NCBI RefSeq assembly: GCF_015706575.1
Contig: NW_024037064.1
Location: 14,919,606-14,983,605 of the forward strand
Direction of reading: 5' to 3'
Length of the DNA stretch: 64,000 nt
Source: Patiria miniata
Lineage: Eukaryota; Echinodermata; Asteroidea; Valvatida; Asterinidae
The stretch's first letter is position 1. The number at the start of each line of letters is the position of its first letter. Both the position numbers and the translations under genes were made by a program. Positions 18,462 to 31,956 of this stretch are shown one piece after another. The notes under the pieces were generated by a model. That model was given only the letters and a program-made list of their open reading frames with translations, did not search any database and was not told where the DNA came from.

Positions 18462-18830
18462 CTATTTTGAAGTCGTGTACTTGGTGACGGCCTTGGTGCC
18501 TTCGCTGACTGCATGCTTAGCAAGCTCCCCGGGAAGAAGTAGGCGTACTGCTGTCTGCACTTCACGGCTTGTGATGGTGGACTTCTTGTTGTAGAGAGCG
18601 AGGCGAGAAGATTCGCTGGCGATGCGCTCAAACACGTCGTTGACAAAGCTGTTCATGATGCTCATTGCCTTGCTCGAGATTCCGGTGTCGGGGTGCACCT
18701 GTTTCATCACTTTGTAGATGTAGATGCCGTAGCTCTCCTTGCGACGCCGGTGCCTCTTTTTGTTGGCGCTAACCGGACCCTTAGTATTTCCGGCCTTCTT
18801 CTGACCTTTTCCGCTAACTTTGGGAGCCAT
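18462..18830 (-). CDS. Histone H2B, copy 2
   Basis: A complete 122-residue H2B, identical in protein sequence to copy 1, with TATA-like box, cap site and 3' hairpin all in place. Confidence 0.97.
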   Translation of the reverse strand: MAPKVSGKGQKKAGNTKGPVSANKKRHRRRKESYGIYIYKVMKQVHPDTGISSKAMSIMNSFVNDVFERIASESSRLALYNKKSTITSREVQTAVRLLLPGELAKHAVSEGTKAVTKYTTSK

Positions 18831-19498
18831 ATTGGAGGACTTGGAATGTATCGGATCGTGAGATCGAATGAAAGACCAGCACGTCTTGGCCGGCTTTTAT
18901 TGTGCACAGCTTGGATTCTGACCACCCATGCATCGTCCACTTTCCCGCCAGTGACCGCTTACCCATGCGTGAAGAAAGCGGTATGCGTGCATAGTTATAC
19001 AATGCACGCACGGCACGACCCCCCCCCCCTCCCCGGCAAGGGTATTTTTAGCCTTTTTCTCAGACTGACACGTGTATAAGTGTCCTTCTTAAATATTATT
19101 GTCTACTGAATTTCTGGGAAATAATAAAGTCATCTCCAGCGGAGGGCGAATTAATATGTCGTAGTGCACCAATACTTCTTTAAATGTTGTTTCCCCCTTA
19201 TGCACCATCCATTTATAATGAATCATACAATGTAACGCAAAACCGACGAAAATAAGAGAACGAGTACCTGTAATTGTCAAAACAGATAGGAAATATATAT
19301 CATTATTACCATGCCCATAACAATTCAATTTTGCCTGGAACACGTTTCGGATGAGGCATACGTATAGAACCCAAAAAGTGGAATGTATTTGGACAGAATA
19401 TCAACAATAATAATTCGGAAAAAAAAATCAACGGCCCTTTATTCTTTATTTGAAGGAAAACTCAGGGATTGGACTTAATCTCTCTTTGAAGAAGTAGT

Positions 19499-19514
19499 GG
19501 CTCTGAAAAGAGCC
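19499..19514 (-). terminator. H3-2 histone 3' hairpin
   Basis: Identical to the hairpin of H3-1, at the same distance from the stop. Confidence 0.93.
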
Positions 19515-19548
19515 GTTAGTTTTATTTCTTTTTGCGCACACAACGTGC

Positions 19549-20061
<513 letters not shown>

Positions 20062-20609
20062 CTAACAATGGGCTATCTTCCGATTGGGTGCTTCGGGGGC
20101 CAAGCGGAGACGCTTCAGTGATCACGATTTCCGTACGTTGAAAAAGTATAGACGTTAAATTTCAATCGAAAATGCTGCTTTTCCGAGCCAATAGTATTAT
20201 GAGCCCTCGGCAACAGAATCCATTTGGGATCGTTGAGACTACAATATTTCTCCCACCCCCTACTTGGGATTAATTGAACCCCAATAAACACCCCCTCCCC
20301 CACCCCTAAAAGAAAAGTGACAAACATACGGATTTCCCTGGCTGCTGTTTATGTTTGTTTTGTAATAAAGACAATAATCACACACACCCATTCGCGAACA
20401 AAATGTCACGGATCCCTCTATACGTTCCCCGCTATATCCTGAGACGAGCACCCAGTAATTATTACTTAATCGACTTTGACAAAAAAATGGAGACCAGACA
20501 TGTTTTACAGTGGAAATAGGGAGGGGAAAAGCAACTCTAAGAACACACATGACAAGGACAAGTGAAATCGAGTAAAATCAAGATTCAATCTCTTTTTTGA
20601 AATAGTGGT

Positions 20610-20625
20610 GGCTCTGAAAAGAGCC
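20610..20625 (-). terminator. H4-2 histone 3' hairpin
   Basis: Canonical hairpin 27 nt past the stop. Confidence 0.93.
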
Positions 20626-20652
20626 GTTCGGTTTGATTTTTGGATATGGTGT

Positions 20653-20976
<324 letters not shown>

Positions 20977-21465
20977 TCAGTCGGTTGTAGATGATTCAAT
21001 GGCCATCCCAGCCCCGGCGAGGCAACTTATAGGACATGCGCGGACGCGATATGAGCATGCGAAGCCATCAACTGTTACGGCGCCCTCTGGCGACCAATCG
21101 TGGCAGGAGCACTCATCCTGGGAAACAAACAAATCAGAAGCAAAACAAGGGGGAAAAGGGATAACAAATAAGAAAAGGAAGAAGATGCCTAGAAACATAT
21201 TGCAACGAGACTCAAACAATACATTTATAACCAGACACAGAGGGGTCGTGGCCAAGCTTTTTTTTTTTTTTTTTTTTTTTTTACACCTTGAACGGAAATC
21301 AATGAAAACGCCAACATCATAATTTAACAAGACTTTACACACTTACTAATATTTACCGTAATTCAATGTGAAAGCCCTGTCACCAAAACGTCAAAAGAAA
21401 ACGAACCTTTAACGACGGGGCACCGTAGTCAGAACCTGTTTTTGTATTAATTGATGTTCCCCGAA

Positions 21466-21624
21466 GGGAGTGGGCCGAATCCCGGATGTACTGCTATACC
21501 GGGCCAACCCGTGGCCGGGACGAGGCAAGCCTCTATTCCACGGCCCAAATCCAAAAATCAGTTTAATATACTGGCTGTTCAATGAACAGCGTTTCAGATA
21601 TTAAGCTGAAAAGAACAGATACTA
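21466..21624 (-). ncRNA. U2 snRNA gene copy 2, 3' part
   Basis: U2 nt 34-192, same sequence as in unit 1, cut off from its 5' part by Keno-2. Confidence 0.92.
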
Positions 21625-22242
21625 ATTTTTCATTTTAGGATCCCCCTAAAGAAGATCCCAGGGTAGGGTAGTCCCACTACACCTTAGTACGTGAGGCTAC
21701 GAGCCTCCCTACCCTTTTAACCTAATATTTAAACCAACAGACACTTGACAAAGACAAGACATGCAGTCAGTGTAGCCACGCTACCCACGCATTACCATGG
21801 TAGGGTACGACCCTAACTGGCTGACAGGAAAAATAAACAAAAAGAAAACTATACCATGGAACTTCCGGACGCAACAACGCTCATACGAGCAAACATACAA
21901 TAAAAAGGACCTAAAGGGTCCTAACCAACAGAGCGAAAACGCTCACAGGTCCGACATTAGGATCCGAAACGGTCCTAAGACAACAAAAGCCAGCACAAAG
22001 CTAAGCTTAGTAAAAAAAGGCCTTAAGGGCCCCAAAACCAGGAGCAATAAAGACTCCCACAAAAAGGGGACCTAAAGGGTCCCAAAAAACAAGGAGCAAA
22101 AGGCTCCCTCAAAAAAGACCTAAAGGGTCCAAAAAGCAGGGAGTAACAGCTCCCACACAAAGGACCTAAAGGGCCCGAGATAAACAAGGAGGAAAAAAAA
22201 ATCTCCCACATGAAAAAAGGTTGCAATAATGCAACAACAAAT

Positions 22243-25200
22243 TTAGAACTTGAGGACAAGATGGTCGTCAATGACGACACATACCGCTCCCCGCACGCAC
22301 CAGATGGTGCGGAACTTGGCCCGGTCCAGCCGGACAAAGTCCAAATGTAAGCGGTTCTTGACCGCAGCCTTGACACGGTGAAGCACGTGGTCAGCATCCG
22401 GCCGTGAGCCATCATACAATGTCTCACAGCGCGAACACCAAACCAACCACTTCACCGTGCTAATCAAATACCAGACCAGAAGAGAGTCTGGCCTGGTCTC
22501 AAGCCCTGACCCATACAAAACGCAGGAACGGGTCAGGGAAAAATAACGGGCCAGGGCTTTGCAACCAATGTGCTCGACCCAGGCCCACAAAATGTAAACG
22601 AAAGGGCAGTCCCAAAAAACGTGGCTAAGTGACTCTGGAGCGGCACAGCCGACCCGAGGACACTTGCCATCACCAATGCCCCAATGGCCTAAACGTTGGG
22701 AGGTTTTTAAGGCCCCCCATGCTACCCTCCAATTCAAGTCCCGCAAGCGGTTACTCAAATTGGAGGAGTGACAAAGTTTAAAAACATGCTTAAAATCAAT
22801 CCCATTAATTGCCGGATGCTGGGTAGGCTCCCGGCTCGACAACAGGTCGTAAAGTTGCCGGACCCTTACGGGCCCCCAGTCGATGTCCGGCGTAATGGTA
22901 GAAATAAGCAAGACCAGCTTGCAAAATTGACGGTAAAACCCAGTGGGTTGGAGGGCGTGTGGGGTATCATTCCTCCAGATGTTACGGGGGAGAACACCAA
23001 GGAGTGACGAGGCCGCCCAGTACAGAGAAAAAAATCTCCAAGGAGGACCATCGTCACTCAACAAAATTCTAAACCCACTGGCAAAGAAAGCGTCACATTT
23101 GTGACGAATATTGGTGACCCCAAGGCCACCATTAGCTAAAGTCTGGACAAGGACTGACCTTTTTACAAGTTCAGTCTTGCCAGACCAAATAAACGAAAAA
23201 ATGGCCCGGTTAATAACCCTCTCTACCGAAACCGGCAGAGGATAAACCGGGGCCAAGAAAAACAACGGAGTTAAAATCAAGGTGTTGACCAGCAACACCT
23301 TGCCTAAAAGAGAGAGCATTCTCCCTTTCCACATGTCCAAAGTGGACTGCAGATTGGGGATCCGCTCTCTCCAATTCATAGGGCCCATGTCCCCACCGCC
23401 CACCCAGACACCGTTGATTTTAATCGGGTCTCTGGTCCACTGGATAGGGACCTCGTCGGGAAGGCTGTCGGGCCATGAGCCAAAAATCAAGCCTTTGGAC
23501 TTGGCGAAGTTAAGGCGAGACCCGCTCGCACGAGAAAATGCATCAATGATGCCAAACAACCGCCTCACCGATCTGAAATCCCGAACTATGCAGGTAGTGT
23601 CGTCTGCGTACTGCAGAACCCTGCATTCGAGACCACTGGCCCCGGGGATTTTCAGACCGGTGAGACGGCAATCTCTAACAATAGTTTGAGCAAAAGGCTC
23701 AATAAAAAGCACATACAAAAGAGGGGAGAGGGGGCAACCCTGCCTCACTCCCCTCGTGACTAAAAAGGGATCCGACAAAGATCCATTGATAAAAATGGCA
23801 CTGGATATGTCTGCATATAGCAGCTCTATCCAGTGCCGGAAATTAGGTCCAAAACCAAAACGGTCAAGGACCTTAAAAAGAAAATCCCAATTGACCCTGT
23901 CAAAGGCCTTCTGCTGGTCAAGGGAAATAACAAGGCAGTCAAGGTTCTTTCCATCCACGAATGCTACCAGGTCCCGAAGGAGTCTGATATTATCATGGAT
24001 GGACCTCCCCTTGACGCCACAAGTTTGAAACTGACCGACAATGTCGGGCAACACCCGACCAAGGCGGAGGCACAAGGCCTTCGACAGGATCTTGTAATCT
24101 ACATTGAGAAGGGATATGGGACGCTTGTTCCTAGGATCAAGCGGATCCCCTCCCTTCTCTAAAAGGGTGATGATTCCCAATCGCTGAGAATCACCTAGAC
24201 TATTTACAGAAAAGGCGCAACGGAAGACCCCCAGAAGGTCGGGACCGACCAAATCCCAGAACTTCACGTAGAATTCCTTGGGCAGGCCGTCCCCACCAGG
24301 AGTCTTACCGTTGGCCATACTACTTAAAGCCGCATCAAGTTCCGACAGCTCAAGTTGGCTGTCCAAATCGATGCGGCTCTCTTCGTCTAGAACAGCCGAC
24401 AAAGAGTCTAAAAAAGGAGATTGCAAATCGACCTCCACAGGCTCGTCTGAAAACAAATCGAGATAAAAATCTCGATAAACAGCGGCGATCTCCTCTGGAG
24501 AGGAAACAATGTCCCCTCCGGGACTGTAAACGGAAGAAATGATTTTCTTCCGAGCCTGGGAGGTCTCTTTTTGGAAGAAGTATTTGGACGGCTTTTCCCC
24601 TTCATCGAGGTCACGAACCCGCGAGCGGACTCGAGCCCCCTCCGCTTCGAAGTCGTCCAGTTCGGAAATTTCACTCCTAATATTTTCATGCCGAGCAAGA
24701 ACTTCAGGAGTGGAGTGCCCGGCATTAAGTTCTGAAACGACGGAGCGCAGGGCAGCCAAAAGTGACTCCCTGCGCCTCCGTCTACTTCTAACTTGTCTAT
24801 AAGAAAAAATGGAAATAAATCGCCTAATGCGGGACTTGACGTCCTCCCACCAGAGGAGTTCGTTTCCGTACCCCTCCTTGAGAGATCGCCAGCCCGCATA
24901 AGCTTCTCTAAATTCCCTTTGAAAGCCAGCGTCGGCCAGGATGGAAACATTACATTTCCAATAACCCCGACCGGCGCCAGCAATCTCCGGGAGATTAAAT
25001 TGCAAAACAACACCGTCATGGTCGCTAAAGTAGCATGGCGAATGCAGGCAAGACACCACGTCGACCGAACTGGACGCGTAAATACGATCCAGCCGGCTCG
25101 ACACCGTGTTCGCCGCATTGCGCCATGTAAAAGAAATTTCTGACGGATTGAGAGACCGCCAGCAGTCGCTCAAAGAAAAAATCGTCTATGAGATGGCCCA

Positions 25201-25696
25201 GCTCGCCGGACCCAATCCCACAAGATGTGGAATCAGAACCACGGCGATCTAGGTCCAAATTTAAAACACAATTAAAATCTCCCGTAAGAATTACGGGAAG
25301 ATGTCCCGTCAGACGGGATGCAACTTCCGTGAAGAAGAGACGACGCGTCCTGGGGTCGGTAGGGGCATAAACAGTGCAAAGTCGCACTCCCCTCCCTCCT
25401 CCAGGAGCGCGCAAAATACCAGAAACGACCCTCCCTTCAGAATCAAAGGAAGGATCGGAAAAAACAAACGGACTTCTGGCAGGCAGGAGGATGATGGTGC
25501 CTCGGGAAGAGGAAGTGCCAAAACTGGCAAACATCTTCCCCTTCCACTCTGCCCGCCAATAAGCTAAGTCATCATTGCCGGCAATATGACACTCCTGAAG
25601 ACAAGAAATGTCATACCCCCGGCAAAGACTAAAAATCCGTCTCCTCTTCACTGGATCACGCATCCCATTCACATTTAGTGTGAGAATGGCGACCAT
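22243..25696 (-). pseudogene. Keno-2 ORF2, broken by one frameshift
   Basis: Matches Keno-1 ORF2 over its whole length, but an A-run near 25175-25180 has six A (five in Keno-1), shifting the frame at about codon 173, inside the endonuclease domain. Downstream of the shift the reverse transcriptase frame is open from 25173 to 22243. The copy should not make a full-length protein. Confidence 0.9.
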
Positions 25697-25713
25697 GCCG
25701 AGTGTATAAAAAA

Positions 25714-27108
25714 TTACTCGGGCGGATCACCCTTAGGGGATCCGTCCTTTGTTTTGCTAGGTGAGGGAGGGGGTTTTGCAACCCTCTTCCCTCTGTCTGA
25801 GTCTGAAGACGACTCAGACAGGTTAACTGATGCCGCCCCACCCGGGATGGATGGCGCGGCACTAGAGGAGGGTGCGGCCTTAGCCTTACCCTCCTCCATC
25901 TCCGAACCGGAGGAAAACCCTGGCCCCGTGCTCTTTTTCGGGGCCACACACGAAGAGGCCGAGTCCGAACCAGAAGAAGTACTTCTGGCCCTCTTCTTCT
26001 TCAATTTTCGCTTCTTCCCCTCTACTGGGGAAAAAGGAATTGCTTTCTCGATGGCCGCTGCCTGGCATTCGATGTCATCACAGACCACCACTGGTGGTCC
26101 GTTGACGCCAGTACAGTCGGCACAACCGACCCGATTCGTGAGTGTGCCTCTGGTGATCTCACGACCGCAGTGGAAACATGCCCAAGCGGTCGGAGCCTCC
26201 AGAGACCCACAAACCCTCGCGCAGCGCAAACACGCTGCTCGAGGCAGTTCAAAGGTGGCTAGAGTCGGAGCCTCCGAGTCCGAAGTGTCGGACTTCGAAG
26301 ACTCAAACTCGTCCGAGTCAGAGCTCTCCACCCCCGTCACATCCACAGCTGTGGATGCGGTAGGAGGCGAAGGAGGCTCCGACTGGCTAGGTTGTGCAGG
26401 GGCAGATTTCCCCTGCACAACTACGTCAGCCCACCGTTTGGTGGGCTTCACTTTGTTAGCGAAAGACTTGGGGCACTTCTGAAAGTTGTGCCCCTCGTCC
26501 CCGCAAAACGTGCACTTAACACGGTTGGGGCACTCAGACGAGAGATGCCCCAACTTTAAACATTTGTAGCATTTAACTGCCTTACAGGCCGATGCTACGT
26601 GCGCCTGGTCCCCGCAACGGGCGCAAGTCCGGGCCTGGCCAGTGTAGCCAACCCAGGCATTGCGGTTCCCGATGCGGAGAACCGAGGGAATGTTTTGGAC
26701 ACCCGACATAAGGTATTGTCGGGTGCCCGTAAATACGGAGGGCTCTTCGGGGTAGGTCTGAAACCTACCCTTATGAACCCTCCCGTATCTAGAGAGGATG
26801 GATCGGACGATGTTATCGTCCAGATCCACCTCGACAAACTTAACAGAAACCAGCTTGAGGGTGCCGTGTGAAAGCACATGGCACCCTTCAAGCCGGTCTA
26901 AATGCGGTAAAAACCGCTTGGCTTGGGCAGCAGACTTGAACGTTACGTCAAATCTGCCACCCTGCAACGGCTGTAAGGCCTCAAGATGGGCCGCGGGGGA
27001 AATCCCCACGCCTTTGAGCGCCTTAAACGCGTCACTAGGCGCCCCCTTGCCGTCAAATTTGACTTCAACGGCGCGGAGGCGCCGAGCTTCGTATGTCTTG
27101 GAAGACAT
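25714..27108 (-). CDS. Keno-2 ORF1
   Basis: 464 residues, open, with the same three zinc knuckles and Ser-rich tail as Keno-1 ORF1. Confidence 0.9.
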   Translation of the reverse strand: MSSKTYEARRLRAVEVKFDGKGAPSDAFKALKGVGISPAAHLEALQPLQGGRFDVTFKSAAQAKRFLPHLDRLEGCHVLSHGTLKLVSVKFVEVDLDDNIVRSILSRYGRVHKGRFQTYPEEPSVFTGTRQYLMSGVQNIPSVLRIGNRNAWVGYTGQARTCARCGDQAHVASACKAVKCYKCLKLGHLSSECPNRVKCTFCGDEGHNFQKCPKSFANKVKPTKRWADVVVQGKSAPAQPSQSEPPSPPTASTAVDVTGVESSDSDEFESSKSDTSDSEAPTLATFELPRAACLRCARVCGSLEAPTAWACFHCGREITRGTLTNRVGCADCTGVNGPPVVVCDDIECQAAAIEKAIPFSPVEGKKRKLKKKRARSTSSGSDSASSCVAPKKSTGPGFSSGSEMEEGKAKAAPSSSAAPSIPGGAASVNLSESSSDSDRGKRVAKPPPSPSKTKDGSPKGDPPE

Positions 27109-27978
27109 ATTGAAGCAATCCCCAAAATAAGATGTCCAACTAGGACCAAGAAAGAAAAAACAAAAGAATGGACACCGAAACTAGCTTGTGTCGATGTCCA
27201 AACTAAGGGATGGTAGCAAACTGCCTACCAGTCCCACAGAAATATATAATACAGATACCGATACAAACTTGTATCGGTAATAAATTATTTATTATATACA
27301 AAGAGAGTGAGTCACAACTGCTGACTCACTCAACAAGAAGATAAATCACAGGTAGCAACTGCCTACCTGTGATTAAGAAAGAAAAATGAACGCGGAGGCC
27401 AGGCCCCGCAGACCCGAAATTCCCCACCGGTGTAGTGCAGAGAACCCCTAGCCTACAGGCCCGCAATACCCGCGCTACGGCTCGCTCCCCGCTGCCGACC
27501 CACCACCTAGTGTAACGGCGGTAGTCGGCTGCGTAACGGGTCACAAGCCGCAGCACAAGCACACGGGTCCCAACCCCGCAAACGCTATAGAAAGGAGAAA
27601 ATTCCCCCAACAAAGGACTTCACGGGGCTATGCACACGCACAGCCCCACCCAAATGAATAGGGCCGTGCACGCTGCCACGGCCTAAACAAAGAAACGCGT
27701 AGAAACGAATGGGCCGTGCACGCTGCCACGGCCCAAACAAAAGACGTGTACAAATGAATAGGCTGGCGTGTACAGCACTGCGTACACAGCCAGCAACGAA
27801 AAACCAACACGAAAAACACCCAAAATATCACCAAAAATGAAACAAAAATCTGTAAAAACTAGACCTACTTGGTCTATAAACTAAGACAAAAGGGAAGATA
27901 CAAAAATTATCTTCTCACGCGATCGAAAAACTTGAATATAGTCGCAGACAACCCGGAGCTCCGGGGAGGCGTGGCTGT

Positions 27979-28030
27979 CTGAAAAGAACAGATACTACAC
28001 ATGATCTTAGCCAAAAGGCCGAGAAGCGAT
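27979..28030 (-). ncRNA. U2 snRNA gene copy 2, 5' part
   Basis: U2 nt 1-52, start at 28030; identical to unit 1. Confidence 0.95.
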
Positions 28031-28531
28031 AACGATTAATATTAAAACAATAGCGCGGAAAGGGATTATTCGTCTTGAAATACTGTTTGCTATTGTTCTT
28101 CTTATTATTTATTTTTGCCTTTTTTTGTTTCCTGGTGTGAAAACAAAAAAAAGACTCCTGCGCGTCCACCGCAACTCAACGAAACCCGGGGAGAGAGAGA
28201 TGAGCAAGAAATCTCCGGCTTTCTCAGATTAACAGAGACATATACATTCTTAAAAATATTTCTATCATGCATTTTCATACACCTCGATCATATTTCACCA
28301 AAAATCTTGTTGAAAAAATTAATCCAGACAAAAAATGGGATCAATGCATCAGTGAGCGAGAGCGTCGGCACTAAATGCCGTACGTACGATGTACCGGGAC
28401 AAGCATATCAATAGATGGCGCCCTTCAACACTCCCGGTCATCGCGCCTCGGCGTTTCCCATCTGGGTATTTCTCAGGCCCTGCCAATGGGTCCCACATTA
28501 GGGGCGGGGAAATACTTCAGTTTGTCAGTAA

Positions 28532-28603
28532 GCTCCGTGGCCGAGTGGTTAGAGAGCACATGTAGAAAGTAATAGACCGTGGGTTCGAGTCCCAGCCTGC
28601 CGC
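28532..28603 (+). pseudogene. tRNA-like pseudogene, copy 2
   Basis: Same 72-bp A-box/B-box element as in unit 1, unchanged. Confidence 0.58.
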
Positions 28604-29177
28604 TTTCCTTTAATTGCTTGGTTATTGTTTTTTGTTTTGTTATTTTTTCACTTACTTATTTCCCCTTTTTGTAATAATTACTATTTTATTTCATTGATTT
28701 ATTGTTTATTTCGTCATGAAGTTATAAGAAGAAAATTCGAAAGAAAAGAAAACATTCGTCATACCGTTTTCATTTGCGCTTATAATACTTATGTATCAAT
28801 ATCAATGCGGTCCCGCGGGGAGTTAATTGAAGAGAGAAAGAAAGAAAAGAAACAAACGGGAAACAAATGTCAACGCACCATTATTTGTCCATTTTTGTAA
28901 CCTTTGGTGAATAAGTCATTCACATTCTACATGAGGCAACATTTAAGACAATACATATACATACATGTATGGCTAATGTACTCAGCCGGCCGGCCGGTCA
29001 CATACGCAGTGCGTAAAATTTTGCATAATGCTTAAGTTAAAGGACACAGTGGGAATTCTATCTGGAACAGTGTTCTATTGTTTATAAAAAAAAATAGAGA
29101 AATTGATTTCGGCTATGAGTGAAGGTAGAGGTGGAGTTAGACAGGCAGCGACAAATCTCTTTTTTGAAGGTTGTGGT

Positions 29178-29193
29178 GGCTCTGAAAAGAGCC
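29178..29193 (-). terminator. H2A-2 histone 3' hairpin
   Basis: Intact hairpin, although the gene's promoter is gone. Confidence 0.93.
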
Positions 29194-29228
29194 TTTTGGG
29201 TTTGTGGATGCAAAGTAAGTTCTTTTCT

Positions 29229-29606
29229 TTACTTTGACACTTTGGCGGTCTTCTTGGGCAGAAGAACTTGCTGGATGTTGGGAAGGACACCACCCTGCGC
29301 GATGGTAACTCCGCTCATCAACTTGTTCAACTCCTCGTCGTTGCGTATAGCAAGCTGCAGATGGCGGGGATTAATTCTCGTCTTCTTGTTGTCTCGTGCA
29401 GCGTTTCCGGCCAGTTCCAAGATCTCCGCGGTAAGGTACTCCATCACTGCCGCAAGGTAGACCGGTGCACCGGCACCGACACGCTGGGCGTAGTTGCCCT
29501 TACGCAGAAATCTGTGAACACGACCCACGGGGAACTGGAGTCCCGCCCTGGAGGACCTGCTCTTGGCCTTGCTTCTTGCTTTGCCGCTCTTTCCTCGCCC
29601 AGTCAT
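29229..29606 (-). CDS. Histone H2A, copy 2, promoter deleted
   Basis: The coding region is complete and identical in protein to H2A-1. An 876-bp deletion ends at about 29664-29666, right at the cap motif, removing the TATA box and both CCAAT boxes. H2B-3 coding sequence now lies directly upstream. The gene is probably silent unless it is read from the H2B-3 promoter. Confidence 0.95.
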   Translation of the reverse strand: MTGRGKSGKARSKAKSRSSRAGLQFPVGRVHRFLRKGNYAQRVGAGAPVYLAAVMEYLTAEILELAGNAARDNKKTRINPRHLQLAIRNDEELNKLMSGVTIAQGGVLPNIQQVLLPKKTAKVSK

Positions 29607-29663
29607 CTTGACAGTATAGTGACAGAAGATGAATGTACTCTGCAGTAAAGGTGGTGTGTGAAT

Positions 29664-29887
29664 GAAGATTCGCTGGCGATGCGCTCAAACACGTCGTTGA
29701 CAAAGCTGTTCATGATGCTCATTGCCTTGCTCGAGATTCCGGTGTCGGGGTGCACCTGTTTCATCACTTTGTAGATGTAGATGCCGTAGCTCTCCTTGCG
29801 ACGCCGGTGCCTCTTTTTGTTGGCGCTAACCGGACCCTTAGTATTTCCGGCCTTCTTCTGACCTTTTCCGCTAACTTTGGGAGCCAT
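29664..29887 (-). pseudogene. Histone H2B, copy 3, 3' half deleted
   Basis: It keeps residues 1-75 of H2B, then runs into the antisense-side H2A leader for 19 unrelated residues, stopping at 29603. The deletion removed the last 47 residues, the 3' hairpin and the spacer. The join has a 3-bp overlap (GAA). Its promoter is present, so a fused H2B/H2A transcript ending at the H2A-2 hairpin is possible. Confidence 0.95.
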
Positions 29888-30556
29888 ATTGGAGGACTTG
29901 GAATGTATCGGATCGTGAGATCGAATGAAAGACCAGCACGTCTTGGCCGGTATTTATTGTGCACAGCTTGGATTCTGACCACCCATGCATCGTCCACTTT
30001 CCCGCCAGTGACCGCTTACCCATGCGTGAAGAAAGCGGTATGCGTGCATAGTTATACAATGCACGCACGGCACGACCCCCCCCCCCCCTCCCCGGCAAGG
30101 GTATTTTTAGCCTTTTTCTCAGACTGACACGTGTATAAGTGTCCTTCTTAAATATTATTGTCTACTGAATTTCTGGGAAATAATAAAGTCATCTCCAGCG
30201 GAGGGCGAATTAATATGTCGTAGTGCACCAATACTTCTTTAAATGTTGTTTCCCCCTTATGCACCATCCATTTATAATGAATCATACAATGTAACGCAAA
30301 ACCGACGAAAATAAGAGAACGAGTACCTGTAATTGTCAAAACAGATAGGAAATATATATCATTATTACCATGCCCATAACAATTCAATTTTGCCTGGAAC
30401 ACGTTTCGGATGAGGCATACGTATAGAACCCAAAAAGTGGAATGTATTTGGACAGAATATCAACAATAATAATTCGGAAAAAAAATCAACGGCCCTTTAT
30501 TCTTTATTTGAAGGAAAACTCAGGGATTGGACTTAATCTCTCTTTGAAGAAGTAGT

Positions 30557-30572
30557 GGCTCTGAAAAGAGCC
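30557..30572 (-). terminator. H3-3 histone 3' hairpin
   Basis: Canonical hairpin 34 nt past the stop. Confidence 0.93.
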
Positions 30573-30606
30573 GTTAGTTTTATTTCTTTTTGCGCACACA
30601 ACGTGC

Positions 30607-31119
<513 letters not shown>

Positions 31120-31667
31120 CTAACAATGGGCTATCTTCCGATTGGGTGCTTCGGGGGCCAAGCGGAGACGCTTCAGTGATCACGATTTCCGTACGTTGAA
31201 AAAGTATAGACGTTAAATTTCAATCGAAAATGCTGCTTTTCCGAGCCAATAGTATTATGAGCCCTCGGCAACAGAATCCATTTGGGATCGTTGAGACTAC
31301 AATATTTCTCCCACCCCCTACTTGGGATTAATTGAACCCCAATAAACACCCCCTCCCCCACCCCTAAAAGAAAAGTGACAAACATACGGATTTCCCTGGC
31401 TGCTGTTTATGTTTGTTTTGTAATAAAGACAATAATCACACACACCCATTCGCGAACAAAATGTCACGGATCCCTCTATACGTTCCCCGCTATATCCTGA
31501 GACGAGCACCCAGTAATTATTACTTAATCGACTTTGACAAAAAAATGGAGACCAGACATGTTTTACAGTGGAAATAGGGAGGGGAAAAGCAACTCTAAGA
31601 ACACACATGACAAGGACAAGTGAAATCGAGTAAAATCAAGATTCAATCTCTTTTTTGAAATAGTGGT

Positions 31668-31683
31668 GGCTCTGAAAAGAGCC
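31668..31683 (-). terminator. H4-3 histone 3' hairpin
   Basis: Canonical hairpin left behind after the 5' part of H4-3 was deleted. Confidence 0.92.
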
Positions 31684-31710
31684 GTTCGGTTTGATTTTTG
31701 GATATGGTGT

Positions 31711-31878
<168 letters not shown>

Positions 31879-31915
31879 TCAGAACCTGTTTTTGTATTAA
31901 TTGATGTTCCCCGAA

Positions 31916-31956
31916 GGGAGTGGGCCGAATCCCGGATGTACTGCTATGCCGGGCCA
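31916..31956 (-). ncRNA. U2 snRNA gene copy 3, 3' terminal remnant
   Basis: Only the last 41 nt or so of U2 remain, with one substitution (CTATGCC for CTATACC on the plus strand). A 1,513-bp deletion joins it straight to Keno-3 ORF2 with a CCA overlap at 31954-31956. Confidence 0.9.

Larger units (their letters stand above)
21625..27978 (-). mobile_element. Keno-2, same subfamily as Keno-1, ORF2 frameshifted
   Basis: A 6,354-bp near-identical copy of Keno-1 between the same 19-bp repeats (21606-21624 and 27979-27997). It differs by single substitutions and one extra base in an A-run. Because the flanking histone spacers are equally similar, it was probably copied with the unit rather than inserted separately. 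Confidence 0.88.
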
